Shown one piece after another: positions 37,001-52,000 of a DNA stretch of 64,000 nt. The notes beneath the pieces are model-generated. The model ran no database searches, was not told the DNA's origin, and saw nothing but the letters and a program-made list of their open reading frames with translations. This DNA is from Margaritifera margaritifera. Taxonomy: Eukaryota > Mollusca > Bivalvia > Unionida > Margaritiferidae. Each line of letters begins with the position of its first letter. The stretch's first letter is position 1. The DNA lies in the NCBI GenBank assembly GCA_029931535.1, contig JAQPZY010001561.1, positions 1,154,501 to 1,218,500 of the forward strand. The letters are read 5' to 3'. The translations under genes and the position numbers were made by a program.

Positions 37001-40000
37001 GTTGGTCCTGATGAAGGTGTGGGACTTGTTTGTCTAGTTGTACTGGCTGTTGGAATGGTACTGGCTGTTGACGATGATCCTGTTGTAGGTATTGGACTTG
37101 TTCTTGTAGTTGTACTGGCTGTTGTAATGGAACTACCTGTTGACGATGGACCTGATGTTGGTTTTGGACTTGTTTCTGTGGCTGTATCGGGTGTTTTAAA
37201 AGGACTAGGTGTTGATGATTGTCCTGTTGTAGGAGTTGGAGGTGTTCTTGTTGTTGTACTGGCTGTTGGATTAGTAGTAACTGTCGACGATGATCCTGTT
37301 ATGGGTGTTGTACTTGTTCTTGTAGTTGTTCTGACTATTGGATGAGTACTAACTGTCGACGATGATCCCAATGTTGGTGTGGGACTTGTACTTGTTGTTT
37401 TACTGGCAGTTTGATTAGTATTAACTGTCGACAATGGTAGTGATGTAGGTGTTGGACTTGATCTTGTGGTTGCACCCGCTGTTGGAATGGAACTAGTTGT
37501 CGACGATGGTCCTGATATAGGAGTTGGAGCTGTCCTTGTAGTTGAACTGGCTGTTGGAATGGTACTAGCTGTTGACGATGGTCCTGATGCAGGTGTTGGA
37601 CTTGTTTGTCTAGTTGTACTGGCTGTTGGAATGGGACTAGGTGTCGACGTTGGTCCTGATGTAGGTTTGGGGTTTGTTGCTGTAGATGTACTGACTGTTG
37701 GATTCGTAGTAACTGTCGACGATGGTCCCGATGTAGGTGACGGACTTGGTCTTGAGGTTGTATTGGCTGTTGGAATGGTAATAGCTGTCGAAGATTGTTC
37801 TGATGTAGGTGTTGGACTTGTTCTTGTAGTTGTACTGGGAGTTGGATTAGTACTAACTGTCGACGATGGTCGTGATGTAGGTGTTTGGACTTGTTCTTAT
37901 GGTTGTTCCCGCTGTTGGAATGGAAATAGTTGTTGACGATGGACCTGATATAGGTGTTGGATTTGTTGCTGTAGTTGTAATGCCTGTTGGAATTGTACTC
38001 GCTGTCAACGATATACCTGACGCAGGTTTTGGACTTGTTTCTGTTTTTGTATCGGCTGATTTAATAGAACTAGGTGTTGATGATGGTCCTGATGTAGGAG
38101 TTGGAGGTGTTCTTGTAGTTGTACTGGCTGTTTGAATGGTACTATCTCTAGACGTTGGTCCTGATTGAGGTGTGGGACTTGTTTGTCTAGTTGTACTGGC
38201 TGTTGGAATGTGACTAGGTGTCGACGTTGGTCCTGATGTTGGTTTGGTGTTTGTTGCTGTAGATGTACTGACTGTTGGATTAGTAGTAACTGTCGACGAT
38301 GGACCTGATGTAGGTGACGGACTTGTTCTTGTAGTTGAACTGGCTGTTTCAGTGGTACTAGTTGTTGATGATGGTCCTGATGTAGGAGTTGGAGGTGTTC
38401 TTGTAGTTGTACTGGCTGTTTGAATGGTGCTATCTCTAGACGTTGGTCCTGGTGAAGGTGTGGGACTTGTTTGTCTAGTTGTACTGGCTGTTGGAATGGT
38501 ACTAGCTGTTGACGATGATCCTGTTGTAGGTGTTGGACTTGTTCTTGTAGTTTTACTGGTCGTTGGATTAGTACTAACTGTCGACGATGGTCCTGATGTA
38601 GGAGTTGGAGCTGTCCTTGTAGTTGAACTGGCTGTTGGAATGGTACTAGCTGTTGACGATGGTCCTGATGCAGGTGTTGGACTTGTTTGTCTAGTTGTAC
38701 TGGCTGTTGGAATGGGACTAGGTGTCGACGTTGGTCCTGATGTAGGTTTGGGGTTTGTTGCTGTAGATGTATTCACTGTCACTGTTGAATTAGTAGTAAC
38801 TGTCGACGATGGTCCTGATGTAGGTGACGGACTTGTTCTTGAGGTTATGCTGGTTGTTGGAATCGTTCTAGCTGTCGTAGAGTGTCCTGATGTAGGTGTT
38901 GGAATTGTTCTTGTAGTTGTACTGGCAATTGGATTAGTACTAACTGTCGACGATGGTAGTGATGTAGGTGTTTGACTTTTTCTTGTGGTTGTACCCGCTG
39001 TTGGAATGGAAATAGTTGTTGACGATGGACCTGATATAGGTGTTGGATTTGTTGCTGTAGTTGTAGTGCCTGTTGGAATTGTACTCGCTGTCAACGATAT
39101 ACTTGATGTAGGTTTTCGACTTGTTTCTGTGGTTGTATCAGCTGTTTTAATAGAACTAGGTGTTGATGATGGTCCTGATGTAGGAGTTGGAGGTGTTCTT
39201 GTAGTTGTACTGGCTGTTGGAATGGTACTATCTCTAGACGTTGGTCCTGATGAAGGTGTGGGACTTGTTTGTCTAGTTGTACTGGCTGTTGGAATGGTAC
39301 TGGCTGTTGACGATGATCCTGTTGTAGGTATTGGACTTGTTCTTGTAGTTGTACTGGCTGTTGTAATGGAACTACCTGTTGACGATGGACCTGATGTTGG
39401 TTTTGGACTTGTTTCTGTGGCTGTATCGGGTGTTTTAAAAGGACTAGGTGTTGATGATTGTCCTGTTGTAGGAGTTGGAGGTGTTCTTGTTGTTGTACTG
39501 GCTGTTGGATTAGTAGTAACTGTCGACGATGATCCTGTTATGGGTGTTGTACTTGTTCTTGTAGTTGTTCTGACTATTGGATGAGTACTAACTGTCGACG
39601 ATGATCCCAATGTTGGTGTGGGACTTGTACTTGTTGTTTTACTGGCAGTTTGATTAGTATTAACTGTCGACAATGGTAGTGATGTAGGTGTTGGACTTGA
39701 TCTTGTGGTTGCACCCGCTGTTGGAATGGAACTAGTTGTCGACGATGGTCCTGATATAGGAGTTGGAGCTGTCCTTGTAGTTGAACTGGCTGTTGGAATG
39801 GTACTAGCTGTTGACGATGGTCCTGATGCAGGTGTTGGACTTGTTTGTCTAGTTGTACTGGCTGTTGGAATGGGACTAGGTGTCGACGTTGGTCCTGATG
39901 TAGGTTTGGGGTTTGTTGCTGTAGATGTACTGACTGTTGGATTCGTAGTAACTGTCGACGATGGTCCCGATGTAGGTGACGGACTTGGTCTTGAGGTTGT

Positions 40001-43000
40001 ATTGGCTGTTGGAATGGTAATAGCTGTCGAAGATTGTTCTGATGTAGGTGTTGGACTTGTTCTTGTAGTTGTACTGGGAGTTGGATTAGTACTAACTGTC
40101 GACGATGGTCGTGATGTAGGTGTTGGACTTGTTCTTATGGTTGTTCCCGCTGTTGGAATGGAAATAGTTGTTGACGATGGACCTGATATAGGTGTTGGAT
40201 TTGTTGCTGTAGTTGTAATGCCTGTTGGAATTGTACTCGCTGTCAACGATATACCTGACGCAGGTTTTGGACTTGTTTCTGTTTTTGTATCGGCTGATTT
40301 AATAGAACTAGGTGTTGATGATGGTCCTGATGTAGGAGTTGGAGGTGTTCTTGTAGTTGTACTGGCTGTTTGAATGGTACTATCTCTAGACGTTGGTCCT
40401 GATTGAGGTGTGGGACTTGTTTGTCTAGTTGTACTGGCTGTTGGAATGTGACTAGGTGTCGACGTTGGTCCTGATGTTGGTTTGGTGTTTGTTGCTGTAG
40501 ATGTACTGACTGTTGGATTAGTAGTAACTGTCGACGATGGACCTGATGTAGGTGACGGACTTGTTCTTGTAGTTGAACTGGCTGTTTCAGTGGTACTAGT
40601 TGTTGATGATGGTCCTGATGTAGGAGTTGGAGGTGTTCTTGTAGTTGTACTGGCTGTTTGAATGGTGCTATCTCTAGACGTTGGTCCTGGTGAAGGTGTG
40701 GGACTTGTTTGTCTAGTTGTACTGGCTGTTGGAATGGTACTAGCTGTTGACGATGATCCTGTTGTAGGTGTTGGACTTGTTCTTGTAGTTTTACTGGTCG
40801 TTGGATTAGTACTAACTGTCGACGATGGTCCTGATGTAGGAGTTGGAGCTGTCCTTGTAGTTGAACTGGCTGTTGGAATGGTACTAGCTGTTGACGATGG
40901 TCCTGATGCAGGTGTTGGACTTGTTTGTCTAGTTGTACTGGCTGTTGGAATGGGACTAGGTGTCGACGTTGGTCCTGATGTAGGTTTGGGGTTTGTTGCT
41001 GTAGATGTATTCACTGTCACTGTTGAATTAGTAGTAACTGTCGACGATGGTCCTGATGTAGGTGACGGACTTGTTCTTGAGGTTATGCTGGTTGTTGGAA
41101 TCGTTCTAGCTGTCGTAGAGTGTCCTGATGTAGGTGTTGGAATTGTTCTTGTAGTTGTACTGGCAATTGGATTAGTACTAACTGTCGACGATGGTAGTGA
41201 TGTAGGTGTTTGACTTTTTCTTGTGGTTGTACCCGCTGTTGGAATGGAAATAGTTGTTGACGATGGACCTGATATAGGTGTTGGATTTGTTGCTGTAGTT
41301 GTAGTGCCTGTTGGAATTGTACTCGCTGTCAACGATATACTTGATGTAGGTTTTGGACTTGTTTCTGTGGTTGTATCAGCTGTTTTAATAGAACTAGGTG
41401 TTGATGATGGTCCTGATGTAGGAGTTGGAGGTGTTCTTGTAGTTGTACTGGCTGTTGGAATGGTACTATCTCTAGACGTTGGTCCTGATGAAGGTGTGGG
41501 ACTTGTTTGTCTAGTTGTACTGGCTGTTGGAATGGTACTGGCTGTTGACGATGATCCTGTTGTAGGTATTGGACTTGTTCTTGTAGTTGTACTGGCTGTT
41601 GGATTAGTAGTAACTGCCGACGATGGTCCCGATGTAGGTGTTGGACTTGTTCTTGTGGTTGTATCTTCTGTTTCGATAGAACTAGTTGTTGATGATGGTC
41701 CTGATGTAGGAGTTGGAGGTGTTCTTGTAGTTGTACTGGCTGTTTGAATGGTGCTATCTCTAGACGTTGGTCCTGGTGAAGGTGTGGGACTTGTTTGTCT
41801 AGTTGTACTGGCTGTTGGAATGGTACTAGCTGTTGACGATGATCCTGTTGTAGGTATTGGACTTGTTCTTGTAGTTGTACTGGCTGTTGTAATGGAACTA
41901 CCTGTTGACGATGGACCTGATGTTGGTTTTGGACTTGTTTCTGTTGCTGTATCGGGTGTTTTAAAAGGACTAGGTGTTGATGATTGTCCTGTTGTAGGAG
42001 TTGGAGGTGTTCTTGTTGTTGTACTGGCTGTTGGATTAGTAGTAACTGTCGACGATGATCCTGTTATGGGTGTTGTACTTGTTCTTGTAGTTGTTCTGAC
42101 TATTGGATGAGTACTAACTGTCGACGATGATCCCAATGTTGGTGTGGGACTTGTACTTGTTGTTTTACTGGCAGTTTGATTAGTATTAACTGTCGACAAT
42201 GGTAGTGATGTAGGTGTTGGACTTGATCTTGTGGTTGCACCCGCTGTTGGAATGGAACTAGTTGTCGACGATGGTCCTGATATAGGAGTTGGAGCTGTCC
42301 TTGTAGTTGAACTGGCTGTTGGAATGGTACTAGCTGTTGACGATGGTCCTGATGCAGGTGTTGGACTTGTTTGTCTAGTTGTACTGGCTGTTGGAATGGG
42401 ACTAGGTGTCGACGTTGGTCCTGATGTAGGTTTGGGGTTTGTTGCTGTAGATGTACTGACTGTTGGATTCGTAGTAACTGTCGACGATGGTCCCGATGTA
42501 GGTGACGGACTTGGTCTTGAGGTTGTATTGGCTGTTGGAATGGTAATAGCTGTCGAAGATTGTTCTGATGTAGGTGTTGGACTTGTTCTTGTAGTTGTAC
42601 TGGGAGTTGGATTAGTACTAACTGTCGACGATGGTAGTGATGTAGGTGTTGGACTTGTTCTTATGGTTGTTCCCGCTGTTGGAATGGAAATAGTTGTTGA
42701 CGATGGACCTGATATAGGTGTTGGATTTGTTGCTGTAGTTGTAATGCCTGTTGGAATTGTACTCGCTGTCAACGATATACCTGACGCAGGTTTTGGACTT
42801 GTTTCTGTTTTTGTATCGGCTGATTTAATAGAACTAGGTGTTGATGATGGTCCTGATGTAGGAGTTGGAGGTGTTCTTGTAGTTGTACTGGCTGTTTGAA
42901 TGGTACTATCTCTAGACGTTGGTCCTGATTGAGGTGTGGGACTTGTTTGTCTAGTTGTACTGGCTGTTGGAATGTGACTAGGTGTCGACGTTGGTCCTGA

Positions 43001-46000
43001 TGTTGGTTTGGTGTTTGTTGCTGTAGATGTACTGACTGTTGGATTAGTAGTAACTGTCGACGATGGACCTGATGTAGGTGACGGACTTGTTCTTGTAGTT
43101 GAACTGGCTGTTTCAGTGGTACTAGTTGTTGATGATGGTCCTGATGTAGGAGTTGGAGGTGTTCTTGTAGTTGTACTGGCTGTTTGAATGGTGCTATCTC
43201 TAGACGTTGGTCCTGGTGAAGGTGTGGGACTTGTTTGTCTAGTTGTACTGGCTGTTGGAATGGTACTAGCTGTTGACGATGATCCTGTTGTAGGTGTTGG
43301 ACTTGTTCTTGTAGTTTTACTGGTCGTTGGATTAGTACTAACTGTCGACGATGGTCCTGATGTAGGAGTTGGAGCTGTCCTTGTAGTTGAACTGGCTGTT
43401 GAAATGGTACTAGCTGTTGACGATGGTCCTGATGCAGGTGTTGGACTTGTTTGTCTAGTTGTACTGGCTGTTGGAATGGGACTAGGTGTCGACGTTGGTC
43501 CTGATGTAGGTTTGGGGTTTGTTGCTGTAGATGTATTCACTGTCACTGTTGAATTAGTAGTAACTGTCGACGATGGTCCTGATGTAGGTGACGGACTTGT
43601 TCTTGAGGTTATGCTGGTTGTTGGAATCGTTCTAGCTGTCGTAGTGTTTCCTGATGTAGGTGTTGGAATTGTTCTTGTAGTTGTACTGGCAATTGGATTA
43701 GTACTAACTGTCGACGATGGTAGTGATGTAGGTGTTTGACTTTTTCTTGTGGTTGTACCCGCTGTTGGAATGGAAATAGTTGTTGACGATGGACCTGATA
43801 TAGGTGTTGGATTTGTTGCTGTAGTTGTAGTGCCTGTTGGAATTGTACTCGCTGTCAACGATATACTTGATGTAGGTTTTGGACTTGTTTCTGTGGTTGT
43901 ATCAGCTGTTTTAATAGAACTAGGTGTTGATGATGGTCCTGATGTAGGAGTTGGAGGTGTTCTTGTAGTTGTACTGGCTGTTGGAATGGTACTATCTCTA
44001 GACTTTGGTCCTGATGAAGGTGTGGGACTTGTTTGTCTAGTTGTACTGGCTGTTGGAATGGTACTGGCTGTTGACGATGATCCTGTTGTAGGTATTGGAC
44101 TTGTTCTTGTAGTTGTACTGGCTGTTGGATTAGTAGTAACTGCCGACGATGGTCCCGATGTAGGTGTTGGACTTGTTCTTGTGGTTGTATCTTCTGTTTC
44201 GATAGAACTAGTTGTTGATGATGGTCCTGATGTAGGAGTTGGAGGTGTTCTTGTAGTTGTACTGGCTGTTTGAATGGTGCTATCTCTAGACGTTGGTCCT
44301 GGTGAAGGTGTGGAACTTGTTTGTCTAGTTGTACTGGCTGTTGGAATGGTACTAGCTGTTGATGATGATCCTGTTGTAGGTGTTGGACTTGTTCTTGTAG
44401 TTTTACTGGTCGTTGGATTAGTACTAACTGTCGACGATGGTCCTGATGTAGGAGTTGGAGCTGTCCTTGTAGTTGAACTGGCTGTTGGAATGGTACTAGC
44501 TGTTGACGATGGTCCTGATGCAGGTGTTGGACTTGTTTGTCTAGTTGTACTGGCTGTTGGAATGGGACTAGGTGTCGAGGTGGGGTTTGTTGCTGTAGAT
44601 GTACTCACTGTTGAATTAGTAGTAACTGTCGACGATGGTCCTGATGTAGGTAACGGACTTGTTCTTGAGGTTATGCTGGTTGTTGGAATCGTTCTAGCTG
44701 TCGTAGAGTGTCCTGATGTAGGTGTTGGAATTGTTCTTGTAGTTGTACTGGCAATTGGATTAGTACTAACTGTCGACGATGGTAGTGATGTAGGTGTTTG
44801 ACTTTTTCTTGTGGTTGTACCCGCTGTTGGAATGGAAATAGTTGTTGACGATGGACCTGATATAGGTGTTGGATTTGTTGCTGTAGTTGTAGTGCCTGTT
44901 GGAATTGTACTCGCTGTCAACGATATCCTTGATGTAGGTTTTCGACTTGTTTCTGTGGTTGTATCGGCTGTTTTAATAGAACTAGGTGTTGATGATGGTC
45001 CTGATGTAGGAGTTGGAGGTGTTCTTGTAATTGTACTGGCTGTTGGAATGGTACTATCTCTAGACGTTGGTCCTGATGAAGGTGTGGGACTTGTTTGTCT
45101 AGTTGTACTGGCTGTTGGAATGGTACTGGCTGTTGACGATGATCCTGTTGTAGGTATTGGACTTGTTCTTGTAGTTGTACTGGCTGTTGTAATGGAACTA
45201 CCTGTTGACGATGGACCTGATGTTGGTTTTGGACTTGTTTCTGTGGCTGTATCGGGTGTTTTAAAAAAACTAGGTGTTGATGATTGTCCTGTTGTAGGAG
45301 TTGGAGGTGTTCTTGTTGTTGTACTGGCTGTTGGATTAGTAGTAACTGTCGACGATGATCCTGTTATGGGTGTTGTACTTGTTCTTGTAGTTGTTCTGAC
45401 TATTGGATGAGTACTAACTGTCGACGATGATCCCAATGTTGGTGTGGGACTTGTACTTGTTGTTTTACTGGCAGTTTGATTAGTATTAACTGTCGACAAT
45501 GGTAGTGATGTAGGTGTTGGACTTGATCTTGTGGTTGCACCCGCTGTTGGAATGGAACTAGTTGTCGACGATGGTCCTGATATAGGAGTTGGAGCTGTCC
45601 TTGTAGTTGAACTGGCTGTTGGAATGGTACTAGCTGTTGACGATGGTCCTGATGCAGGTGTTGGACTTGTTTGTCTAGTTGTACTGGCTGTTGGAATGGG
45701 ACTAGGTGTCGACGTTGGTCCTGATGTAGGTTTGGGGTTTGTTGCTGTAGATGTACTGACTGTTGGATTCATAGTAACTGTCGACGATGGTCCCGATGTA
45801 GGTGACGGACTTGGTCTTGAGGTTGTATTGGCTGTTGGAATGGTAATAGCTGTCGAAGATTGTTCTGATGTAGGTGTTGGACTTGTTCTTGTAGTTGTAC
45901 TGGGAGTTGGATTAGTACTAACTGTCGACGATGGTAGTGATGTAGGTGTTGGACTTGTTCTTATGGTTGTTCCCGCTGTTGGAATGGAAATAGTTGTTGA

Positions 46001-49000
46001 CGATGGACCTGATATAGGTGTTGGATTTGTTGCTGTAGTTGTAATGCCTGTTGGAATTGTACTCGCTGTCAACGATATACCTGACGCAGGTTTTGGACTT
46101 GTTTCTGTTTTTGTATCGGCTGATTTAATAGAACTAGGTGTTGATGATGGTCCTGATGTAGGAGTTGGAGGTGTTCTTGTAGTTGTACTGGCTGTTTGAA
46201 TGGTACTATCTCTAGACGTTGGTCCTGATTGAGGTGTGGGACTTGTTTGTCTAGTTGTACTGGCTGTTGGAATGTGACTAGGTGTCGACGTTGGTCCTGA
46301 TGTTGGTTTGGTGTTTGTTGCTGTAGATGTACTGACTGTTGGATTAGTAGTAACTGTCGACGATGGACCTGATGTAGGTGACGGACTTGTTCTTGTAGTT
46401 GAACTGGCTGTTTCAATGGTACTAGTTGTTGATGATGGTCCTGATGTAGGAGTTGGAGGTGTTCTTGTAGTTGTACTGGCTGTTTGAATGGTGCTATCTC
46501 TAGACGTTGGTCCTGGTGAAGGTGTGGGACTTGTTTGTCTAGTTGTACTGGCTGTTGGAATGGTACTAGCTGTTGACGATGATCCTGTTGTAGGTGTTGG
46601 ACTTGTTCTTGTAGTTTTACTGGTCGTTGGATTAGTACTAACTGTCGACGATGGTCCTGATGTAGGAGTTGGAGCTGTCCTTGTAGTTGAACTGGCTGTT
46701 GGAATGGTACTAGCTGTTGACGATGGTCCTGATGCAGGTGTTGGACTTGTTTGTCTAGTTGTACTGGCTGTTGGAATGGGACTAAGTGTCGACGTTGGTC
46801 CTGATGTAGGTTTGGGGTTTGTTGCTGTAGATGTACTCACTGTTGAATTAGTAGTAACTGTCGACGATGGTCCTGATGTAGGTGACGGACTTGTTCTTGA
46901 GGTTATGCTGGTTGTTGGAATCGTTCTAGCTGTCGTAGAGTGTCCTGATGTAGGTGTTGGAATTGTTCTTGTAGTTGTACTGGCAATTGGATTAGTACTA
47001 ACTGTCGACGATGGTAGTGATGTAGGTGTTTGACTTTTTCTTGTGGTTGTACCCGCTGTTGGAATGGAAATAGTTGTTGACGATGGACCTGATATAGGTG
47101 TTGGATTTGTTGCTGTAGTTGTAGTGCCTGTTGGAATTGTACTCGCTGTCAACGATATACTTGATGTAGGTTTTGGACTTGTTTCTGTGGTTGTATCGGC
47201 TGTTTTAATAGAACTAGGTGTTGATGATGGTCCTGATGTAGGAGTTGGAGGTGTTCTTGTAGTTGTACTGGCTGTTGGAATGGTACTATCTCTAGACGTT
47301 GGTCCTGATGAAGGTGTGGGACTTGTTTGTCTAGTTGTACTGGCTGTTGGAATGGTACTGGCTGTTGACGATGATCCTGTTGTAGGTATTGGACTTGTTC
47401 TTGTAGTTGTACTGGCTGTTGTAATGGAACTACCTGTTGACGATGGACCTGATGTTGGTTTTGGACTTGTTTCTGTGGCTGTATCGGGTGTTTTAAAAGG
47501 ACTAGGTGTTGATGATTGTCCTGTTGTAGGAGTTGGAGGTGTTCTTGTTGTTGTACTGGCTGTTGGATTAGTAGTAACTGTCGACGATGATCCTGTTATG
47601 GGTGTTGTACTTGTTCTTGTAGTTGTACTGACTATTGGATGAGTACTAACTGTCGACGATGATCCCAATGTTGGTGTGGGACTTGTACTTGTTGTTTTAC
47701 TGGCAGTTTGATTAGTATTAACTGTCGACAATGGTAGTGATGTAGGTGTTGGACTTGATCTTGTGGTTGCACCCGCTGTTGGAATGGAACTAGTTGTCGA
47801 CGATGGTCCTGATATAGGAGTTGGAGCTGTCCTTGTAGTTGAACTGGCTGTTGGAATGGTACTAGCTGTTGACGATGGTCCTGATGCAGGTGTTGGACTT
47901 GTTTGTCTAGTTGTACTGGCTGTTGGAATGGGACTAGGTGTCGACGTTGGTCCTGATGTAGGTTTGGGGTTTGTTGCTGTAGATGTACTGACTGTTGGAT
48001 TCGTAGTAACTGTCGACGATAGTCCCGATGTAGGTGACGGACTTGGTCTTGAGGTTGTATTGGCTGTTGGAATGGTAATAGCTGTCGAAGATTGTTCTGA
48101 TGTAGGTGTTGGACTTGTTCTTGTAGTTGTACTGGGAGTTGGATTAGTACTAACTGTCGACGATGGTAGTGATGTAGGTGTTGGACTTGTTCTTATGGTC
48201 GTTCCCGCTGTTGGAATGGAAATAGTTGTTGACGATGGACCTGATATAGGTGTTGGATTTGTTGCTGTAGTTGTAATGCCTGTTGGAATTGTACTCGCTG
48301 TCAACGATATACCTGACGCAGGTTTTGGACTTGTTTCTGTTTTTGTATCGGCTGATTTAATAGAACTAGGTGTTGATGATGGTCCTGATGTAGGAGTTGG
48401 AGGTGTTCTTGTAGTTGTACTGGCTGTTTGAATGGTACTATCTCTAGACGTTGGTCCTGATTGAGGTGTGGGACTTGTTTGTCTAGTTGTACTGGCTGTT
48501 GGAATGTGACTAGGTGTCGACGTTGGTCCTGATGTTGGTTTGGTGTTTGTTGCTGTAGATGTACTGACTGTTGGATTAGTAGTAACTGTCGACGATGGAC
48601 CTGATGTAGGTGACGGACTTGTTCTTGTAGTTGAACTGGCTGTTTCAATGGTACTAGTTGTTGATGATGGTCCTGATGTAGGAGTTGGAGGTGTTCTTGT
48701 AGTTGTACTGGCTGTTTGAATGGTGCTATCTCTAGACGTTGGTCCTGGTGAAGGTGTGGGACTTGTTTGTCTAGTTGTACTGGCTGTTGGAATGGTACTA
48801 GCTGTTGATGATGATCCTGTTGTAGGTGTTGGACTTGTTCTTGTAGTTTTACTGGTCGTTGGATTAGTACTAACTGTCGACGATGGTCCTGATGTAGGAG
48901 TTGGAGCTGTCCTTGTAGTTGAACTGGCTGTTGGAATGGTACTAGCTGTTGACGATGGTCCTGATGCAGGTGTTGGACTTGTTTGTCTAGTTGTACTGGC

Positions 49001-52000
49001 TGTTGGAATGGGACTAGGTGTCGACGTTGGTCCTGATGTAGGTTTGGGGTTTGTTGCTGTAGATGTACTCACTGTTGAATTAGTAGTAACTGTCGACGAT
49101 GGTCCTGATGTAGGTGACGGACTTGTTCTTGAGGTTATGCTGGTTGTTGGAATCGTTCTAGCTGTCGTAGAGTGTCCTGATGTAGGTGTTGGAATTGTTC
49201 TTGTAGTTGTACTGGCAATTGGATTAGTACTAACTGTCGACGATGGTAGTGATGTAGGTGTTTGACTTTTTCTTGTGGTTGTACCCGCTGTTGGAATGGA
49301 AATAGTTGTTGACGATGGACCTGATATAGGTGTTGGATTTGTTGCTGTAGTTGTAATGCCTGTTGGAATTGTACTCGCTGTCAACGATATACTTGATGTA
49401 GGTTTTGGACTTGTTTCTGTGGTTGTATCGGCTGTTTTAATAGAACTAGGTGTTGATGATGGTCCTGATGTAGGAGTTGGAGGTGTTCTTGTAGTTGTAC
49501 TGGCTGTTGGAATGGTACTATCTCTAGACGTTGGTCCTGATGAAGGTGTGGGACTTGTTTGTCTAGTTGTACTGGCTGTTGGAATGGTACTGGCTGTTGA
49601 CGATGATCCTGTTGTAGGTATTGGACTTGTTCTTGTAGTTGTACTGGCTGTTGTAATGGAACTACCTGTTGACGATGGACCTGATGTTGGTTTTGGACTT
49701 GTTTCTGTGGCTGTATCGGGTGTTTTAAAAGGACTAGGTGTTGATGATTGTCCTGTTGTAGGAGTTGGAGGTGTTCTTGTTGTTGTACTGGCTGTTGGAT
49801 TAGTAGTAACTGTCGACGATGATCCTGTTATGGGTGTTGTACTTGTTCTTGTAGTTGTTCTGACTATTGGATGAGTACTAACTGTCGACGATGATCCCAA
49901 TGTTGGTGTGGGACTTGTACTTGTTGTTTTACTGGCAGTTTGATTAGTATTAACTGTCGACAATGGTAGTGATGTAGGTGTTGGACTTGATCTTGTGGTT
50001 GCACCCGCTGTTGGAATGGAACTAGTTGTCGACGATGGTCCTGATATAGGAGTTGGAGCTGTCCTTGTAGTTGAACTGGCTGTTGGAATGGTACTAGCTG
50101 TTGACGATGGTCCTGATGCAGGTGTTGGACTTGTTTGTCTAGTTGTACTGGCTGTTGGAATGGGACTAGGTGTCGACGTTGGTCCTGATGTAGGTTTGGG
50201 GTTTGTTGCTGTAGATGTACTGACTGTTGGATTCGTAGTAACTGTCGACGATGGTCCCGATGTAGGTGACGGACTTGGTCTTGAGGTTGTATTGGCTGTT
50301 GGAATGGTAATAGCTGTCGAAGATTGTTCTGATGTAGGTGTTGGACTTGTTCTTGTAGTTGTACTGGGAGTTGGATTAGTACTAACTGTCGACGATGGTA
50401 GTGATGTAGGTGTTGGACTTGTTCTTATGGTTGTTCCCGCTGTTGGAATGGAAATAGTTGTTGACGATGGACCTGATATAGGTGTTGGATTTGTTGCTGT
50501 AGTTGTAATGCCTGTTGGAATTGTACTCGCTGTCAACGATATACCTGACGCAGGTTTTGGACTTGTTTCTGTTTTTGTATCGGCTGATTTAATAGAACTA
50601 GGTGTTGATGATGGTCCTGATGTAGGAGTTGGAGGTGTTCTTGTAGTTGTACTGGCTGTTTGAATGGTACTATCTCTAGACGTTGGTCCTGATTGAGGTG
50701 TGGGACTTGTTTGTCTAGTTGTACTGGCTGTTGGAATGTGACTAGGTGTCGACGTTGGTCCTGATGTTGGTTTGGTGTTTGTTGCTGTAGATGTACTGAC
50801 TGTTGGATTAGTAGTAACTGTCGACGATGGACCTGATGTAGGTGACGGACTTGTTCTTGTAGTTGAACTGGCTGTTTCAATGGTACTAGTTGTTGATGAT
50901 GGTCCTGATGTAGGAGTTGGAGGTGTTCTTGTAGTTGTACTGGCTGTTTGAATGGTGCTGTCTCTAGACGTTGGTCCTGGTGAAGGTGTGGGACTTGTTT
51001 GTCTAGTTGTACTGGCTGTTGGAATGGTACTAGCTGTTGACGATGATCCTGTTGTAGGTGTTGGACTTGTTCTTGTAGTTTTACTGGTCGTTGGATTAGT
51101 ACTAACTGTTGACGATGGTCCTGATGTAGGAGTTGGAGCTGTCCTTGTAGTTGAACTGGCTGTTGGAATGGTACTAGCTGTTGACGATGGTCCTGATGCA
51201 GGTGTTGGACTTGTTTGTCTAGTTGTACTGGCTGTTGGAATGGGACTAGGTGTCGACGTTGGTCCTGATGTAGGTTTGGGGTTTGTTGCTGTAGATGTAC
51301 TCACTGTTGAATTAGTAGTAACTGTCGACGATGGTCCTGATGTAGGTGACGGACTTGTTCTTGAGGTTATGCTGGTTGTTGGAATCGTTCTAGCTGTCGT
51401 AGAGTGTCCTGATGTAGGTGTTGGAATTGTTCTTGTAGTTGTACCTGCAATTGGATTAGTACTAACTGTCGACGATGGTAGTGATGTAGGTGTTTGACTT
51501 TTTCTTGTGGTTGTACCCGCTGTTGGAATGGAAATAGTTGTTGACGATGGACCTGATATAGGTGTTGGATTTGTTGCTGTAGTTGTAGTGCCTGTTGGAA
51601 TTGTACTCGCTGTCAACGATATACTTGATGTAGGTTTTGGACTTGTTTCTGTGGTTGTATCAGCTGTTTTAATAGAACTAGGTGTTGATGATGGTCCTGA
51701 TGTAGGAGTTGGAGGTGTTCTTGTAGTTGTACTGGCTGTTGGAATGGTACTATCTCTAGACGTTGGTCCTGATGAAGGTGTGGGACTTGTTTGTCTAGTT
51801 GTACTGGCTGTTGGAATGGTACTCGCTGTTGACGATGTACCTGATGTAGTTGTTGGACTTGTTTGTCTAGTTGTATTGGCTGTTGGAATTGTACCAACTC
51901 TAGACGTTGGTCCTGATGAAAGTGTGGGACTTTTTTGTCTAGTGGTACTAGCTCTTGACGATGATCCTGATGTAGGTGTTGGACTTGTTCTTGTAGTTTT

